From contig JAIYDW010000142.1 in assembly GCA_027487315.1 (NCBI GenBank), positions 1 through 37,499 on the forward strand: DNA of 37,499 bases, written 5' to 3'. Source of the stretch: Verrucomicrobiaceae bacterium (lineage in GTDB: Bacteria; Verrucomicrobiota; Verrucomicrobiia; Verrucomicrobiales; Verrucomicrobiaceae). Position numbers and translations under genes: made by a program. The notes under the pieces are model-generated. The model worked only from the letters and a program-made list of their open reading frames with translations. It was not told the DNA's origin and did not search any database. Positions within the stretch are counted from its first letter, which is position 1. Each line of letters opens with the position of its first letter. Positions 30,509 through 37,499 of this stretch are shown in pieces.

Positions 30509-31411
30509 ATGAGTATGAATTTGATTTCGCGTCGGGCGTATTTGGGTCGGTCGTTGGCTTCGGCGATGAGTGTGTCGGGGGTGGTGGCGATGTTGCAGGG
30601 GCAGGCTTGGGCTCAGGGGGTGGGGAAGGTGCGGCACTCGGTGTGCAAGTGGTGTTACAAGGACATTTCGTTGGAGGTGATGTGCGAGGCGGCGAAGGAG
30701 ATTGGGTTGGAGTCGATCGAGTTGCTGGATCCACCGGATTTCGGGACGCTGAAGAAGCACGGGCTGCACTGTGCGATGGTGAGTTTTCCGACGGCTGAGG
30801 GGCCTGAGGGGAAGAAGATTGGGAGCATCCCACATGGGTTCAATCGGGTGGAGCATCACGATCTGCTGGTGGGGATTTATGAGCCTTTGATGAAGGTTTC
30901 GGCGGAGGCGGGGTTTAAGAATGTGATCTGCTTCAGTGGGAATCGCGATGGGATGGATGAGGAGACGGGATTGCAGAACTGTGTGAAGGGTTTGCAGCGG
31001 TTGATGCCGCTGGCGGAGAAGCTGGGGGTGACGCTGACGATGGAGTTGCTGAACAGCAAGGTGAACCACAAGGATTACATGTGTGATCACAGCGCGTGGG
31101 GTGTGGAGCTTTGCAAGCGGCTGGGCTCAGAGCATTTCAAGCTGCTGTATGACATCTATCACATGCAGATCATGGAGGGAGATGTGATCGCAACGATTGA
31201 GGCGAATCACGCGTTTTTCAGTCACTATCACACGGGTGGGGTGCCGGGGCGGGCGGAGATCGATGAGACGCAGGAGTTGAACTATGCGGCGATCGTGAAG
31301 GCGATCAATGGGACGGGGTATACGGGGTTCCTGGGGCAGGAGTTTATTCCGAAGCGGGCGGATAAGCTGGCTTCGCTGAGGCAGGCGGTTGGGATTTGTT
31401 CGGTGTCCTGA
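30509..31411 (+). CDS. Exported TIM-barrel sugar isomerase-like protein (hydroxypyruvate isomerase family)
   Basis: 300 residues from ATG 30509; ATG 30515 is also possible. The N-terminus has a twin-arginine signal (SRRAYLG...SLASAMSVSGVVAML, then AWA as cleavage site), so the protein is probably exported folded. The mature part is a xylose-isomerase-like TIM barrel: IGLESIELLDPPD, a metal-binding Glu in LTMELLNSK, YDIYHMQIMEGD, SHYHTGGVPGR and the final Glu in GFLGQEFIP. Hydroxypyruvate isomerase family enzymes of this exported type are common in Verrucomicrobia and Planctomycetes and act on unknown sugars. A physiological substrate cannot be named. Confidence 0.82.
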   Translation: MSMNLISRRAYLGRSLASAMSVSGVVAMLQGQAWAQGVGKVRHSVCKWCYKDISLEVMCEAAKEIGLESIELLDPPDFGTLKKHGLHCAMVSFPTAEGPEGKKIGSIPHGFNRVEHHDLLVGIYEPLMKVSAEAGFKNVICFSGNRDGMDEETGLQNCVKGLQRLMPLAEKLGVTLTMELLNSKVNHKDYMCDHSAWGVELCKRLGSEHFKLLYDIYHMQIMEGDVIATIEANHAFFSHYHTGGVPGRAEIDETQELNYAAIVKAINGTGYTGFLGQEFIPKRADKLASLRQAVGICSVS

Positions 31412-31453
31412 CGAGAACGCTGAGGGGCGGGCCTGTGGCGCGTCCCTCCGGAG

Positions 31454-32554
31454 TCAGGCGGAGTGGGCGAGAACTTGTTTGAGGACTTCGATGCAGCGGT
31501 GGTTTTGGGGCATCGTGCCGATGGAGATGCGGACCCATTCGGGGAGTTTATAGGCGGCCATGGCGCGGATGATGACGCCTTGCTGCATCATGGCTTTGAA
31601 GACGGCGTTGCCGTCGCCGACTTTGACGAGGACGAAGTTGGCGAAGCTGGGGACGTATTCGAGGCCCATGGCGGCGAACTGGTCCTGGAGGTAGATGCGG
31701 CCTTCGTCGGTGATGTCTTTGGTTTTGGCCTGGTGATCTTCGTCGAGGAGGCCTGCGAGGGCGGCGGCCTGGGCGAGGGCGTTGGTGTTGAAGGGTTGGC
31801 GGGTGCGCTGGAGGATCTCGATGAGTTCGGGCGGGCCGAGGCCGTAACCGATGCGGAGACCGGCGAGGCCCTGGATTTTGGAGAAGGTGCGGAGGACGAC
31901 GACGTTGCGGCCTGCGCGGACATACTTCAGGGTGTCGGGAGGATTGTCGACGAACTCGTAGTAGGCTTCGTCGAAGACGACGATGACGTGGGGTGGGACC
32001 TTGTCCATGAAGCGGTCGATCTGCTCCTGGGTGACGAGGGTGCCGGTGGGGTTGTTGGGGTTGGCGATGAAGATTTCCTTGGTGTTGGGCGTGATAGCGG
32101 CGGCCATGGCGTCGAGGTCGTGGACGAAACCGGGGTCGGGGACTTCGATGGTTTCGGCGCCGAAGACTTTGGCCATGAGTTTGTAAACGAGGAAGGCGTG
32201 GCCGGCGGTGATGATGTTGTCGCCGGGTTTGAGGAAGGCGTGGCCGATGAATTCGATGACTTCATTGGAGCCGCAGCCGAGGATGACATTGGACATGTCG
32301 AGGCCGAATTTGTCGGCGATGGCGCGGCGAAGTTTCCAGCCGCCGCCGTCGGGGTAGATGTGGGTTTCGCTGACGAGAGCGCGCATGGCTTCCTGGGCTT
32401 TCGGGGAGGGGCCGAGGGGGTTTTCGTTGGAGGCGAGCTTGATGATGGAGGCGGGATCGAGGCCGAGTTCACGGGCGACGTCCTCGATGGGCTTGCCGGG
32501 TTCGTAGGCGACGAGGTCTTGGAGTTGGGGGTTGGCGTGGTTCCAGATGGACAT
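31454..32554 (-). CDS. hisC: Histidinol-phosphate aminotransferase
   Basis: 366 residues, fold type I PLP enzyme of histidine synthesis, converting imidazole acetol phosphate to histidinol phosphate with glutamate. Visible motifs: KLASNENPLGPSP at the N-terminus, YPDGGGWKLRRAIA, NPNNPTG (165-171), VVFDEAYYEF (PLP Asp) and RTFSKIQGLAGLRIGYG with the Schiff-base lysine K226. Length is normal for HisC (about 350-370). It is alone on this strand and diverges from the hydrolase at 32679. Some HisC homologues act on aromatic amino acids, so a tyrosine/phenylalanine role is possible. Confidence 0.92.
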   Translation of the reverse strand: MSIWNHANPQLQDLVAYEPGKPIEDVARELGLDPASIIKLASNENPLGPSPKAQEAMRALVSETHIYPDGGGWKLRRAIADKFGLDMSNVILGCGSNEVIEFIGHAFLKPGDNIITAGHAFLVYKLMAKVFGAETIEVPDPGFVHDLDAMAAAITPNTKEIFIANPNNPTGTLVTQEQIDRFMDKVPPHVIVVFDEAYYEFVDNPPDTLKYVRAGRNVVVLRTFSKIQGLAGLRIGYGLGPPELIEILQRTRQPFNTNALAQAAALAGLLDEDHQAKTKDITDEGRIYLQDQFAAMGLEYVPSFANFVLVKVGDGNAVFKAMMQQGVIIRAMAAYKLPEWVRISIGTMPQNHRCIEVLKQVLAHSA

Positions 32555-32678
32555 TGGATTGCGGATTGCGGATTGTGGAGGGGGAGATTGGCGAGGGGTG
32601 CGGGTGTTATCAATACGCTTTTTGGGGAGGGAAGGGTTGGGGCTTGACTGGGGGGTGGGTTTTTGGTGGGGTGGGGGG

Positions 32679-34742
32679 ATGAGATTGGCTTTGTTTTCTT
32701 TGATGCTGTTTTTGGGTGGGGTTTGGGCGGAGGAGCGGCGGGCGATGCGGGAGTTGTATACGGATTCTTTTCCGATGGATGTGGGGGCTTGGGAGGCGGA
32801 TTGGGAGGGGAAGCGGGAGGCGGTGAAGAGTCGGGTGATGCTGTCGGCGGGGCTTTGGCCGATGCCGGAGAAGACGCCGTTGAAGGCGGTGGTGCATGGT
32901 CGGGTGGAGCGGGAGGATTACACGATTGACCGGGTGTTTTTTGAGAGTTTTCCGGGGCACTTTGTGACGGGGAATTTGTATTTGCCGAAGCCGCTGCCGG
33001 AGAAGGGGATGCCGGGGATTTTGTGTCCGCATGGGCACTGGCCGAAGGGTCGGTTCATGGATGCGGGGGCGGAGTCGGCGGGGACGAAGGAGCAGCTTCA
33101 CAGTGGGGTGGAGACGTTTGTGAGTGGGGCGCGGTCGCCTCTGCAGGCGCGGTGTGTGCATTTGGCGCGGATGGGGTGCGCGGTGTTTCACTGGGACACG
33201 CTGGGGAATGCGGATTCGATCCAGATTGCGGATCATCGGAGCGGGGCGCAGGAGGGGTTAAAGGGTAGTGAGGCTGGTAGGTGGGGGCTTTACAGTGCGA
33301 TGGCGGATTTGCGGTTGCAGACGAACTTTGGGCTGCAGACGTGGAACTCGGTGCGGGCGCTGGATTTCTTGGAGTCGGTGAAGGGTGTGGACAAGGGGCG
33401 GATCGGGGTGACGGGGGCGAGTGGGGGGGCGACGCAGACGATGATGCTGACGGCGATGGATGATCGGGTGAAGGCGGCGTTTCCGTGTGTGATGGTTTCG
33501 ACGGCGATGCAGGGAGGGTGCACGTGTGAGAATGGGCACTATTTGCGGGTTGGGCAGGGCAATGTGGACATTGCGGCGGCGGCGGCTCCGAGGCCGTTGG
33601 GGATGACGACGGCGGATGATTGGACGGTGGCGTTTGATACCCAGGGGTTTCCGGATTTGAAGGCGCTGTATGGGCGGATCGGGAAGCCGGACAACGTGCA
33701 GGCGTTGTTTGCGACGCAGTTCAAGCACAACTACAATCAGGTGTCGCGGGCGGAGATGTATTTGTTTATGAAGCGGCACTTGGGATTGGAGAAGGCGAGC
33801 GTGCAGGAGCGGGATTTTGTTTTGTCATCGGAGGAGGAACTGACGGTGTGGACGGGGGAGCATGCGGCGCCTGCGGGGGACAAGGTGGGGAAGGTTCATG
33901 AGGCGGAGTTGATGAAGGCTTGGGCGGATTTGTCAGATGCGAAGATCAAGCCGTTGCTGGCGCCGAAGGATGAAAATCAGTTGGCGGAGTCGGTGCTGGT
34001 GGTGGGAGAGGCGTGGCGGATGATGGTGGGGCGGGAGATGCCGGAGGAGGAGGCAGTGACGGGGGTGTTTCTGACTTACAGTGGCGGGCTGGTAGTGGGG
34101 GAAGTGAGGAATCAGGTGGCAGGGGAGAAGGTGGAAGTGGCGGGGCGGGTGCCTCGGGAGTGGGGAGGTCGGGTGGTGGTGGATTTGTCGGCCACAGGGG
34201 CGTTTGAGGGGCGGGAGGAGGAGGTGATGGAGGTTCGGCCGAAGCTTTATCTGGCAGGGGCGAAGGAGAATCCGTGTGTGAAGGAGGAGACGAAGAAGGA
34301 GATCGACTCGTGGAAGGCGTGGAGTGGTTACACGTATGGGTACAACTCGCCTTTGCTGATGCGACGGGTCCATGATGTGCTGGCGGTGTTGAGGGCGCTT
34401 CCGAAGCTGGCGGAGTCGGCCAAGTTGACGGGGGGCGTGAAGGAGGTGGTGCTGCGGGGCGAGGGGGAGATGGCGGCGGTGGCGGGATTGGCGGCGATGA
34501 TTGCGGGGCCGGAGGTGGTGCAGGGGTTGGAGGTGAAGCCGGGCGGGTTTCGGTTTGCGAAGCTGACGAGCCAGTGGGACACGGGGTTCGTTCCGGGGGC
34601 GGTGAAGTATGGGGATTTGCCGGCGATTTTGGGGTTATGCGCGCCGATCAGGCTGACGGTGAGCGGGGAGGAACGGATGTCGGAGGTGGAAGCGATGTAT
34701 GGGGCGGCGGGGGCGGTGAACGAGGTGAGTTGGGGGCGTTAG
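32679..34742 (+). CDS. Secreted alpha/beta-hydrolase (acetyl xylan esterase-like)
   Basis: 687 residues from ATG 32679 with a signal peptide (MRLALFSLMLFLGGVWA). The first half is an alpha/beta-hydrolase: GILCPHGHW forms the oxyanion region, and VTGASGGATQT holds the nucleophile Ser in G-x-S-x-G. The Asp and His of the triad probably lie near FDTQGFPDLKALYG and FKHNYNQVSR. The second half (about 380-687) looks like a second, possibly degenerate hydrolase-type domain. Such proteins are abundant in polysaccharide-degrading Verrucomicrobia and remove acetyl or other ester groups. The stop overlaps the stop of the metallopeptidase on the other strand. Confidence 0.82.
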   Translation: MRLALFSLMLFLGGVWAEERRAMRELYTDSFPMDVGAWEADWEGKREAVKSRVMLSAGLWPMPEKTPLKAVVHGRVEREDYTIDRVFFESFPGHFVTGNLYLPKPLPEKGMPGILCPHGHWPKGRFMDAGAESAGTKEQLHSGVETFVSGARSPLQARCVHLARMGCAVFHWDTLGNADSIQIADHRSGAQEGLKGSEAGRWGLYSAMADLRLQTNFGLQTWNSVRALDFLESVKGVDKGRIGVTGASGGATQTMMLTAMDDRVKAAFPCVMVSTAMQGGCTCENGHYLRVGQGNVDIAAAAAPRPLGMTTADDWTVAFDTQGFPDLKALYGRIGKPDNVQALFATQFKHNYNQVSRAEMYLFMKRHLGLEKASVQERDFVLSSEEELTVWTGEHAAPAGDKVGKVHEAELMKAWADLSDAKIKPLLAPKDENQLAESVLVVGEAWRMMVGREMPEEEAVTGVFLTYSGGLVVGEVRNQVAGEKVEVAGRVPREWGGRVVVDLSATGAFEGREEEVMEVRPKLYLAGAKENPCVKEETKKEIDSWKAWSGYTYGYNSPLLMRRVHDVLAVLRALPKLAESAKLTGGVKEVVLRGEGEMAAVAGLAAMIAGPEVVQGLEVKPGGFRFAKLTSQWDTGFVPGAVKYGDLPAILGLCAPIRLTVSGEERMSEVEAMYGAAGAVNEVSWGR

Positions 34743-35317
34743 GCCAAGGCTAGGGTGAACGGATAGGTTTGGCGGTAGAGGCGGAGGCGGCGGGAGAGGG
34801 CGGCGATGAAGCGCCATTTGCGGCGGATGACGGGGGTGTTGAAGCGGGTGGGGAGGCGGCCGCGGTGTTTGAGGTAGAACATGAAGGTCTCGGCGAAGTC
34901 CTCGCTGGTGGCGGTGGAGGCGTAGGTGGAGACGTGGTGGTCGGGGTCGTAGATCCAGGAGAAGTCCCAGCCGTGAGGGCCGCCGAAGGCATCTTTGAAG
35001 CGCTGGGAGCGGAAGGCGGCGCGATGGACGCTGGCGATGGCGTGGGCCCACTCGTGGCGGAGGACGTCGCGGAGGGTGGTGCGTTTTTTGCGGGCGAGGG
35101 CTTCGCGGAGGCGGGCTTTGCTGAAGGAGGCGATGCAGATGGAGCGATCGCCCTCATACCATTGCCAGCCGTGGGCGTTGCCGCGGGGGACGAGCCAGAC
35201 CTGGATGTGGTGGAGGCGATGGGTCCAAAAGCCGAGGGCCATCAGTTCGCGCATGACAGACTGATTGGCGCGGTTGAGTTGATCGAGGGTGACGACGGTG
35301 CGTCGCTTCGTTTTCAT
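34739..35317 (-). CDS. Putative zinc metallopeptidase (HEWAH)
   Basis: 192 residues from the ATG at 35317 on the minus strand, with a good ribosome-binding site (GGAGG about 8 bases upstream). The helix TTLRDVLRHEWAHAIASVHR contains HEXXH, and a downstream Glu in TATSEDFAETFMFYLKHRG is a good third ligand (H-E-x-x-H...E). No signal peptide is seen. Its natural substrate is unknown. The open frame continues upstream to 36688 only as a shadow of the aldehyde dehydrogenase gene. The C-terminus is Arg-rich. Confidence 0.8.
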   Translation of the reverse strand: MKTKRRTVVTLDQLNRANQSVMRELMALGFWTHRLHHIQVWLVPRGNAHGWQWYEGDRSICIASFSKARLREALARKKRTTLRDVLRHEWAHAIASVHRAAFRSQRFKDAFGGPHGWDFSWIYDPDHHVSTYASTATSEDFAETFMFYLKHRGRLPTRFNTPVIRRKWRFIAALSRRLRLYRQTYPFTLALA

Positions 35318-35521
35318 ACGGGATCCTCCGTAATGGTGAACGAGCGCCAACGTGGCTGGGAGGGAAAACTGTGCAACCGGGCAGTTAAAATTTTTTTGGG
35401 GAGCGGGGTGAAGCGCAAACCGCTTGCCGGGGGCGGTGGGCTGTGGAGAGTGGGTGGCTCTGGTGCGGTTTGCGCAACATTTTGGGCCTGCCGGACGTTT
35501 TGTTTTTTCTATCTTTCTACC

Positions 35522-36958
35522 ATGAGCATCCCCCATCTTCCCGCCCTCCGTAAAGGCAAGCCGTATGACAGTCTGGAAAAGAACGAGGTCAAAGACTACA
35601 AGACCGGGGAGGTGAAGGCTGAGGTGAGTCAGGTGAATGCGGGGATTGTGCGGAAGGATTTGGCGAAGATTGGGGAGGCGCGGGAGTCTTTGAAGAAGTT
35701 TAAGGTTTCCGAATTGATTGAGATCAGTGCGAAGGCGGGGGATTTGTTTTTGAATGGGACATTGCCGCTGGGGGATCGGGGGCACACGCAGAGTCCGGAG
35801 GAGTACATTGCGACGCTGTCCCAGACGAGTGGATTGCCGCACGTGATGGTGAAGCGGAACATGGCGAAGCTGCACTTTGCGCTGACGCACATGGAGATGA
35901 TTTTGAATGGGTTGTCGCGCGGGTTGGACATGAGTGTGATCGACAACGGATTTGGCGAGCAGGCGGGGTGTCCAGTGTCGTATTTTCCGACGACGAAGTG
36001 TTTGGGGTTGGTGATGCCGAGCAATTCGCCAGCGGTGAACAGTTTGTGGTTGCCGTCGATTGCGTTGAAGACGCCGGTGTTCATCAAGCCGGGCAAGGAT
36101 GAGCCGTGGACGCCGTTCCGATTGATTCAGGCGTTCATTGCGGCGGGTGCGCCGGCGGAGGCGTTTGGGTTTTATCCGACGGACCATGAGGGATCGGGTG
36201 AGGTGGTGAAGTTGAGCGGGCGGAGTCTGGTGTTTGGGGATGTGGGGACGGTGAAGCAGTATGAGAACAATCCGGCGGTGCAGGTGCACGGGCCGGGGTG
36301 GTCGAAGATCATCATTGGGGAGGATCAGATTGAGAATTGGAGAGAGCATCTGGATGTGATGGTGGCGTCGATTTCGGACAATGGCGGGCGGTCCTGCATC
36401 AATGCGTCGGCGGTGATTGTGCCGAAGTATGGGAAGGAAATTGCGGAGGCGCTTGCGGAGCGGCTCGGGCCATTTGAGCCAATGCCGTCGGATGATGAGA
36501 ATGCGAAGTTGTCGGGTTTTGCGAACGCGAAGATGGCGGACTACATTGATGCGGCGATTGATGCGGATTTGAAGGTGCCTGGTGCGGAAGATGTGACGGC
36601 GAAGTATCGCAACGGGCCGCGCAAGGTCGAGTTTGAAGGCGGGACGTTCTTGAAGGCGACGATTGTGCGGTGTGACTCGTTTGATCATCCGCTGGCGAAC
36701 CGGGAGTTCCTTTGTCCGTATGCGAGTGTGGTGGAGTGTCCGCAGAAGGATGTGCTGTCGAAGATTGGGTATTCGCTGATTGTGACAGCAATCACGAAGG
36801 ATCCGGTGTTTTCGGAGGCGCTGCTGGAGTGCGGGGACATTGACCGGCTGAATCTGGGGCCGCTTTCGACGATGAAGATCTCATGGGATCAGCCGCATGA
36901 GGGGAACATGTTTGAGTTCTTGTACAAGCGCCGGTCGATTGACCGGTCCTGGAACTGA
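35522..36958 (+). CDS. Aldehyde dehydrogenase
   Basis: 478 residues from ATG 35522, which is preceded by a T-rich leader (tgttttttctatctttctacc), so the host uses the same kind of leader as the prophage. Motifs: GLVMPSNSPAVNSLWLPSIALKTPVFIKPG (NAD site), VFGDVGTVKQYENNPAVQVHGPG, and catalytic C292 in DNGGRSCINAS. The glutamate that usually activates the cysteine is not obvious. It would oxidise an aldehyde to an acid (or acyl-CoA). The iron alcohol dehydrogenase starts 42 bases downstream, so the two probably handle one alcohol/aldehyde pair, for example a product of sugar breakdown. Substrate not determined. Confidence 0.85.
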   Translation: MSIPHLPALRKGKPYDSLEKNEVKDYKTGEVKAEVSQVNAGIVRKDLAKIGEARESLKKFKVSELIEISAKAGDLFLNGTLPLGDRGHTQSPEEYIATLSQTSGLPHVMVKRNMAKLHFALTHMEMILNGLSRGLDMSVIDNGFGEQAGCPVSYFPTTKCLGLVMPSNSPAVNSLWLPSIALKTPVFIKPGKDEPWTPFRLIQAFIAAGAPAEAFGFYPTDHEGSGEVVKLSGRSLVFGDVGTVKQYENNPAVQVHGPGWSKIIIGEDQIENWREHLDVMVASISDNGGRSCINASAVIVPKYGKEIAEALAERLGPFEPMPSDDENAKLSGFANAKMADYIDAAIDADLKVPGAEDVTAKYRNGPRKVEFEGGTFLKATIVRCDSFDHPLANREFLCPYASVVECPQKDVLSKIGYSLIVTAITKDPVFSEALLECGDIDRLNLGPLSTMKISWDQPHEGNMFEFLYKRRSIDRSWN

Positions 36959-36999
36959 AACGAGTCCGCGTTCTGATTCGACTTCCTCACACTGCCTTC

Positions 37000-37499
37000 A
37001 TGTCGCTCATGCCTTTTGATCATCAGCCGCGGACGCGGCTTGTGTTTGGACCCGGGACGTTGGCGCGGGTGGGGGAGTTGGCGAAGGAGTATGGCGGGAA
37101 GCGGGTGCTGCTGGTGAGTGATCCGGGGATTGTGAAGGCGGGATACACGACACGGGCGGCGAGTTTTTTGGTGGCGGCGGGATTGGAGACGCGGGTGTTT
37201 GGGGCGGTGCGGGAGAATCCGAGCACGAAGGATGTGGAGGGGTGTGTGGCGGTGGCGAAGGAGTTCGGGGCGGATTTCATCATCGGGTTGGGTGGGGGTT
37301 CGAGCATGGACACGGCGAAGGGGTGCAACTTCATTTTAACGAATGGGGGGCAGATGCAGGATTACTGGGGCGTGGGGAAGGCGAAGAAGAAGATGCTGCC
37401 GATGCTTTGCATCCCGACGACGGCGGGGACGGGGAGTGAGTGCCAGAGTTTTGCGCTGATCTCGGATGCCAAGACGCATGTGAAGATGGCGTGCGGGGA
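37000..37499 (+). CDS. Iron-containing alcohol dehydrogenase, N-terminal part (runs out of window)
   Basis: 166 residues are visible, from ATG 37000; ATG 37009 is also in frame. RTRLVFGPGTLARVGELAKEYGGKRVLLVSDPG is the typical start. IIGLGGGSSMDTAKG is the NAD(P)-binding motif, and IPTTAGTGSE is the conserved loop of the Fe-ADH family. The metal ligands are beyond the window. It would interconvert an alcohol and an aldehyde with NAD(P)H, and it is likely cotranscribed with the aldehyde dehydrogenase. The protein is probably about 380-390 residues when complete. Confidence 0.88.
   Translation, partial: MSLMPFDHQPRTRLVFGPGTLARVGELAKEYGGKRVLLVSDPGIVKAGYTTRAASFLVAAGLETRVFGAVRENPSTKDVEGCVAVAKEFGADFIIGLGGGSSMDTAKGCNFILTNGGQMQDYWGVGKAKKKMLPMLCIPTTAGTGSECQSFALISDAKTHVKMACG

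Noticed and set aside
31463-32647. 394-codon open frame on the + strand opposite hisC
   Set aside because: Low-complexity Gly/Asp/Val/Glu composition; hisC on the minus strand has all PLP motifs and normal length.
34769-35521. N-terminal extension of the aldehyde dehydrogenase frame by 251 codons
   Set aside because: This part is antisense to the metallopeptidase and is Gly/Ala/Glu-rich without motifs; the ATG at 35522 starts the real enzyme.
35318-36688. Upstream extension of the metallopeptidase frame on the minus strand
   Set aside because: It lies opposite the aldehyde dehydrogenase; the ATG at 35317 has a good ribosome-binding site and gives a complete metallopeptidase.

Overview
The window holds most of a siphovirus-like prophage (about 1 to 28,620) followed by chromosomal genes (28,622 to 37,499). 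The host looks like a Verrucomicrobia-type bacterium. This is inference, from three things: a strong excess of G over C on the + strand whichever strand is coding; start codons often preceded by T-rich leaders rather than Shine-Dalgarno sequences; and a chromosomal gene set of a Tat-exported sugar isomerase-like protein, a secreted esterase-like protein, a UxaB-like reductase and an aldehyde dehydrogenase / iron alcohol dehydrogenase pair. No 16S or ribosomal marker is present, so the assignment is tentative.

Prophage layout. The left edge (3-170) is the tail of a foreign-looking gene plus an attC-like site. Directly after it lies a full-length integron integrase (IntI, 154-1185), whose stop overlaps the start of a CHC2/Toprim primase, followed by a P-loop helicase-like protein: a replication operon. 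A 490-bp non-coding region follows. The head genes come next in lambda order: small terminase, GpA-type large terminase, gpW-position protein, gpB-type portal, ClpP-type protease with a probable nested scaffold, and a P22-like coat protein closed by a strong terminator. The tail genes include a terminator-like protein, a tube-like protein, a G/GT-type chaperone pair with a G GGA AAC slippery site, a tape measure, tail-tip proteins, a glycine-rich adhesin and a fibre. Small membrane/lysis genes, a probable lysin, and a canonical tyrosine integrase on the minus strand beside tRNA-Pro(GGG) end the prophage.

The main result is a phage-borne integron. Besides intI, the tail module between the chaperone genes and the tape measure is interrupted at 15,400-17,055 by three consecutive gene cassettes. 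Each cassette starts with a sequence (after a G|TT core) that is the reverse complement of the RYYYAAC-like box at its own 3' end, as expected for integron cassettes, and imperfect palindromes lie at the junctions. The attC at the end of this array shares 29 of 32 bases with the site next to intI. The cassettes lack the G-rich strand skew of everything around them and encode short cysteine-rich proteins; one has its own promoter with a perfect palindrome filling the -35/-10 spacer. Removing the array at G|TT would give a short phage ORF whose stop falls in the recurrent TTGACA junction motif.

Chromosomal part. It contains tRNA-Pro, a 171-bp fully palindromic MITE-like element, tRNA-Asn, a tagaturonate-reductase-like gene, a cluster of REP-like hairpins, a hydroxypyruvate isomerase-like gene, hisC (minus), a secreted alpha/beta-hydrolase, a zinc metallopeptidase (minus), an aldehyde dehydrogenase and the start of an iron-containing alcohol dehydrogenase.
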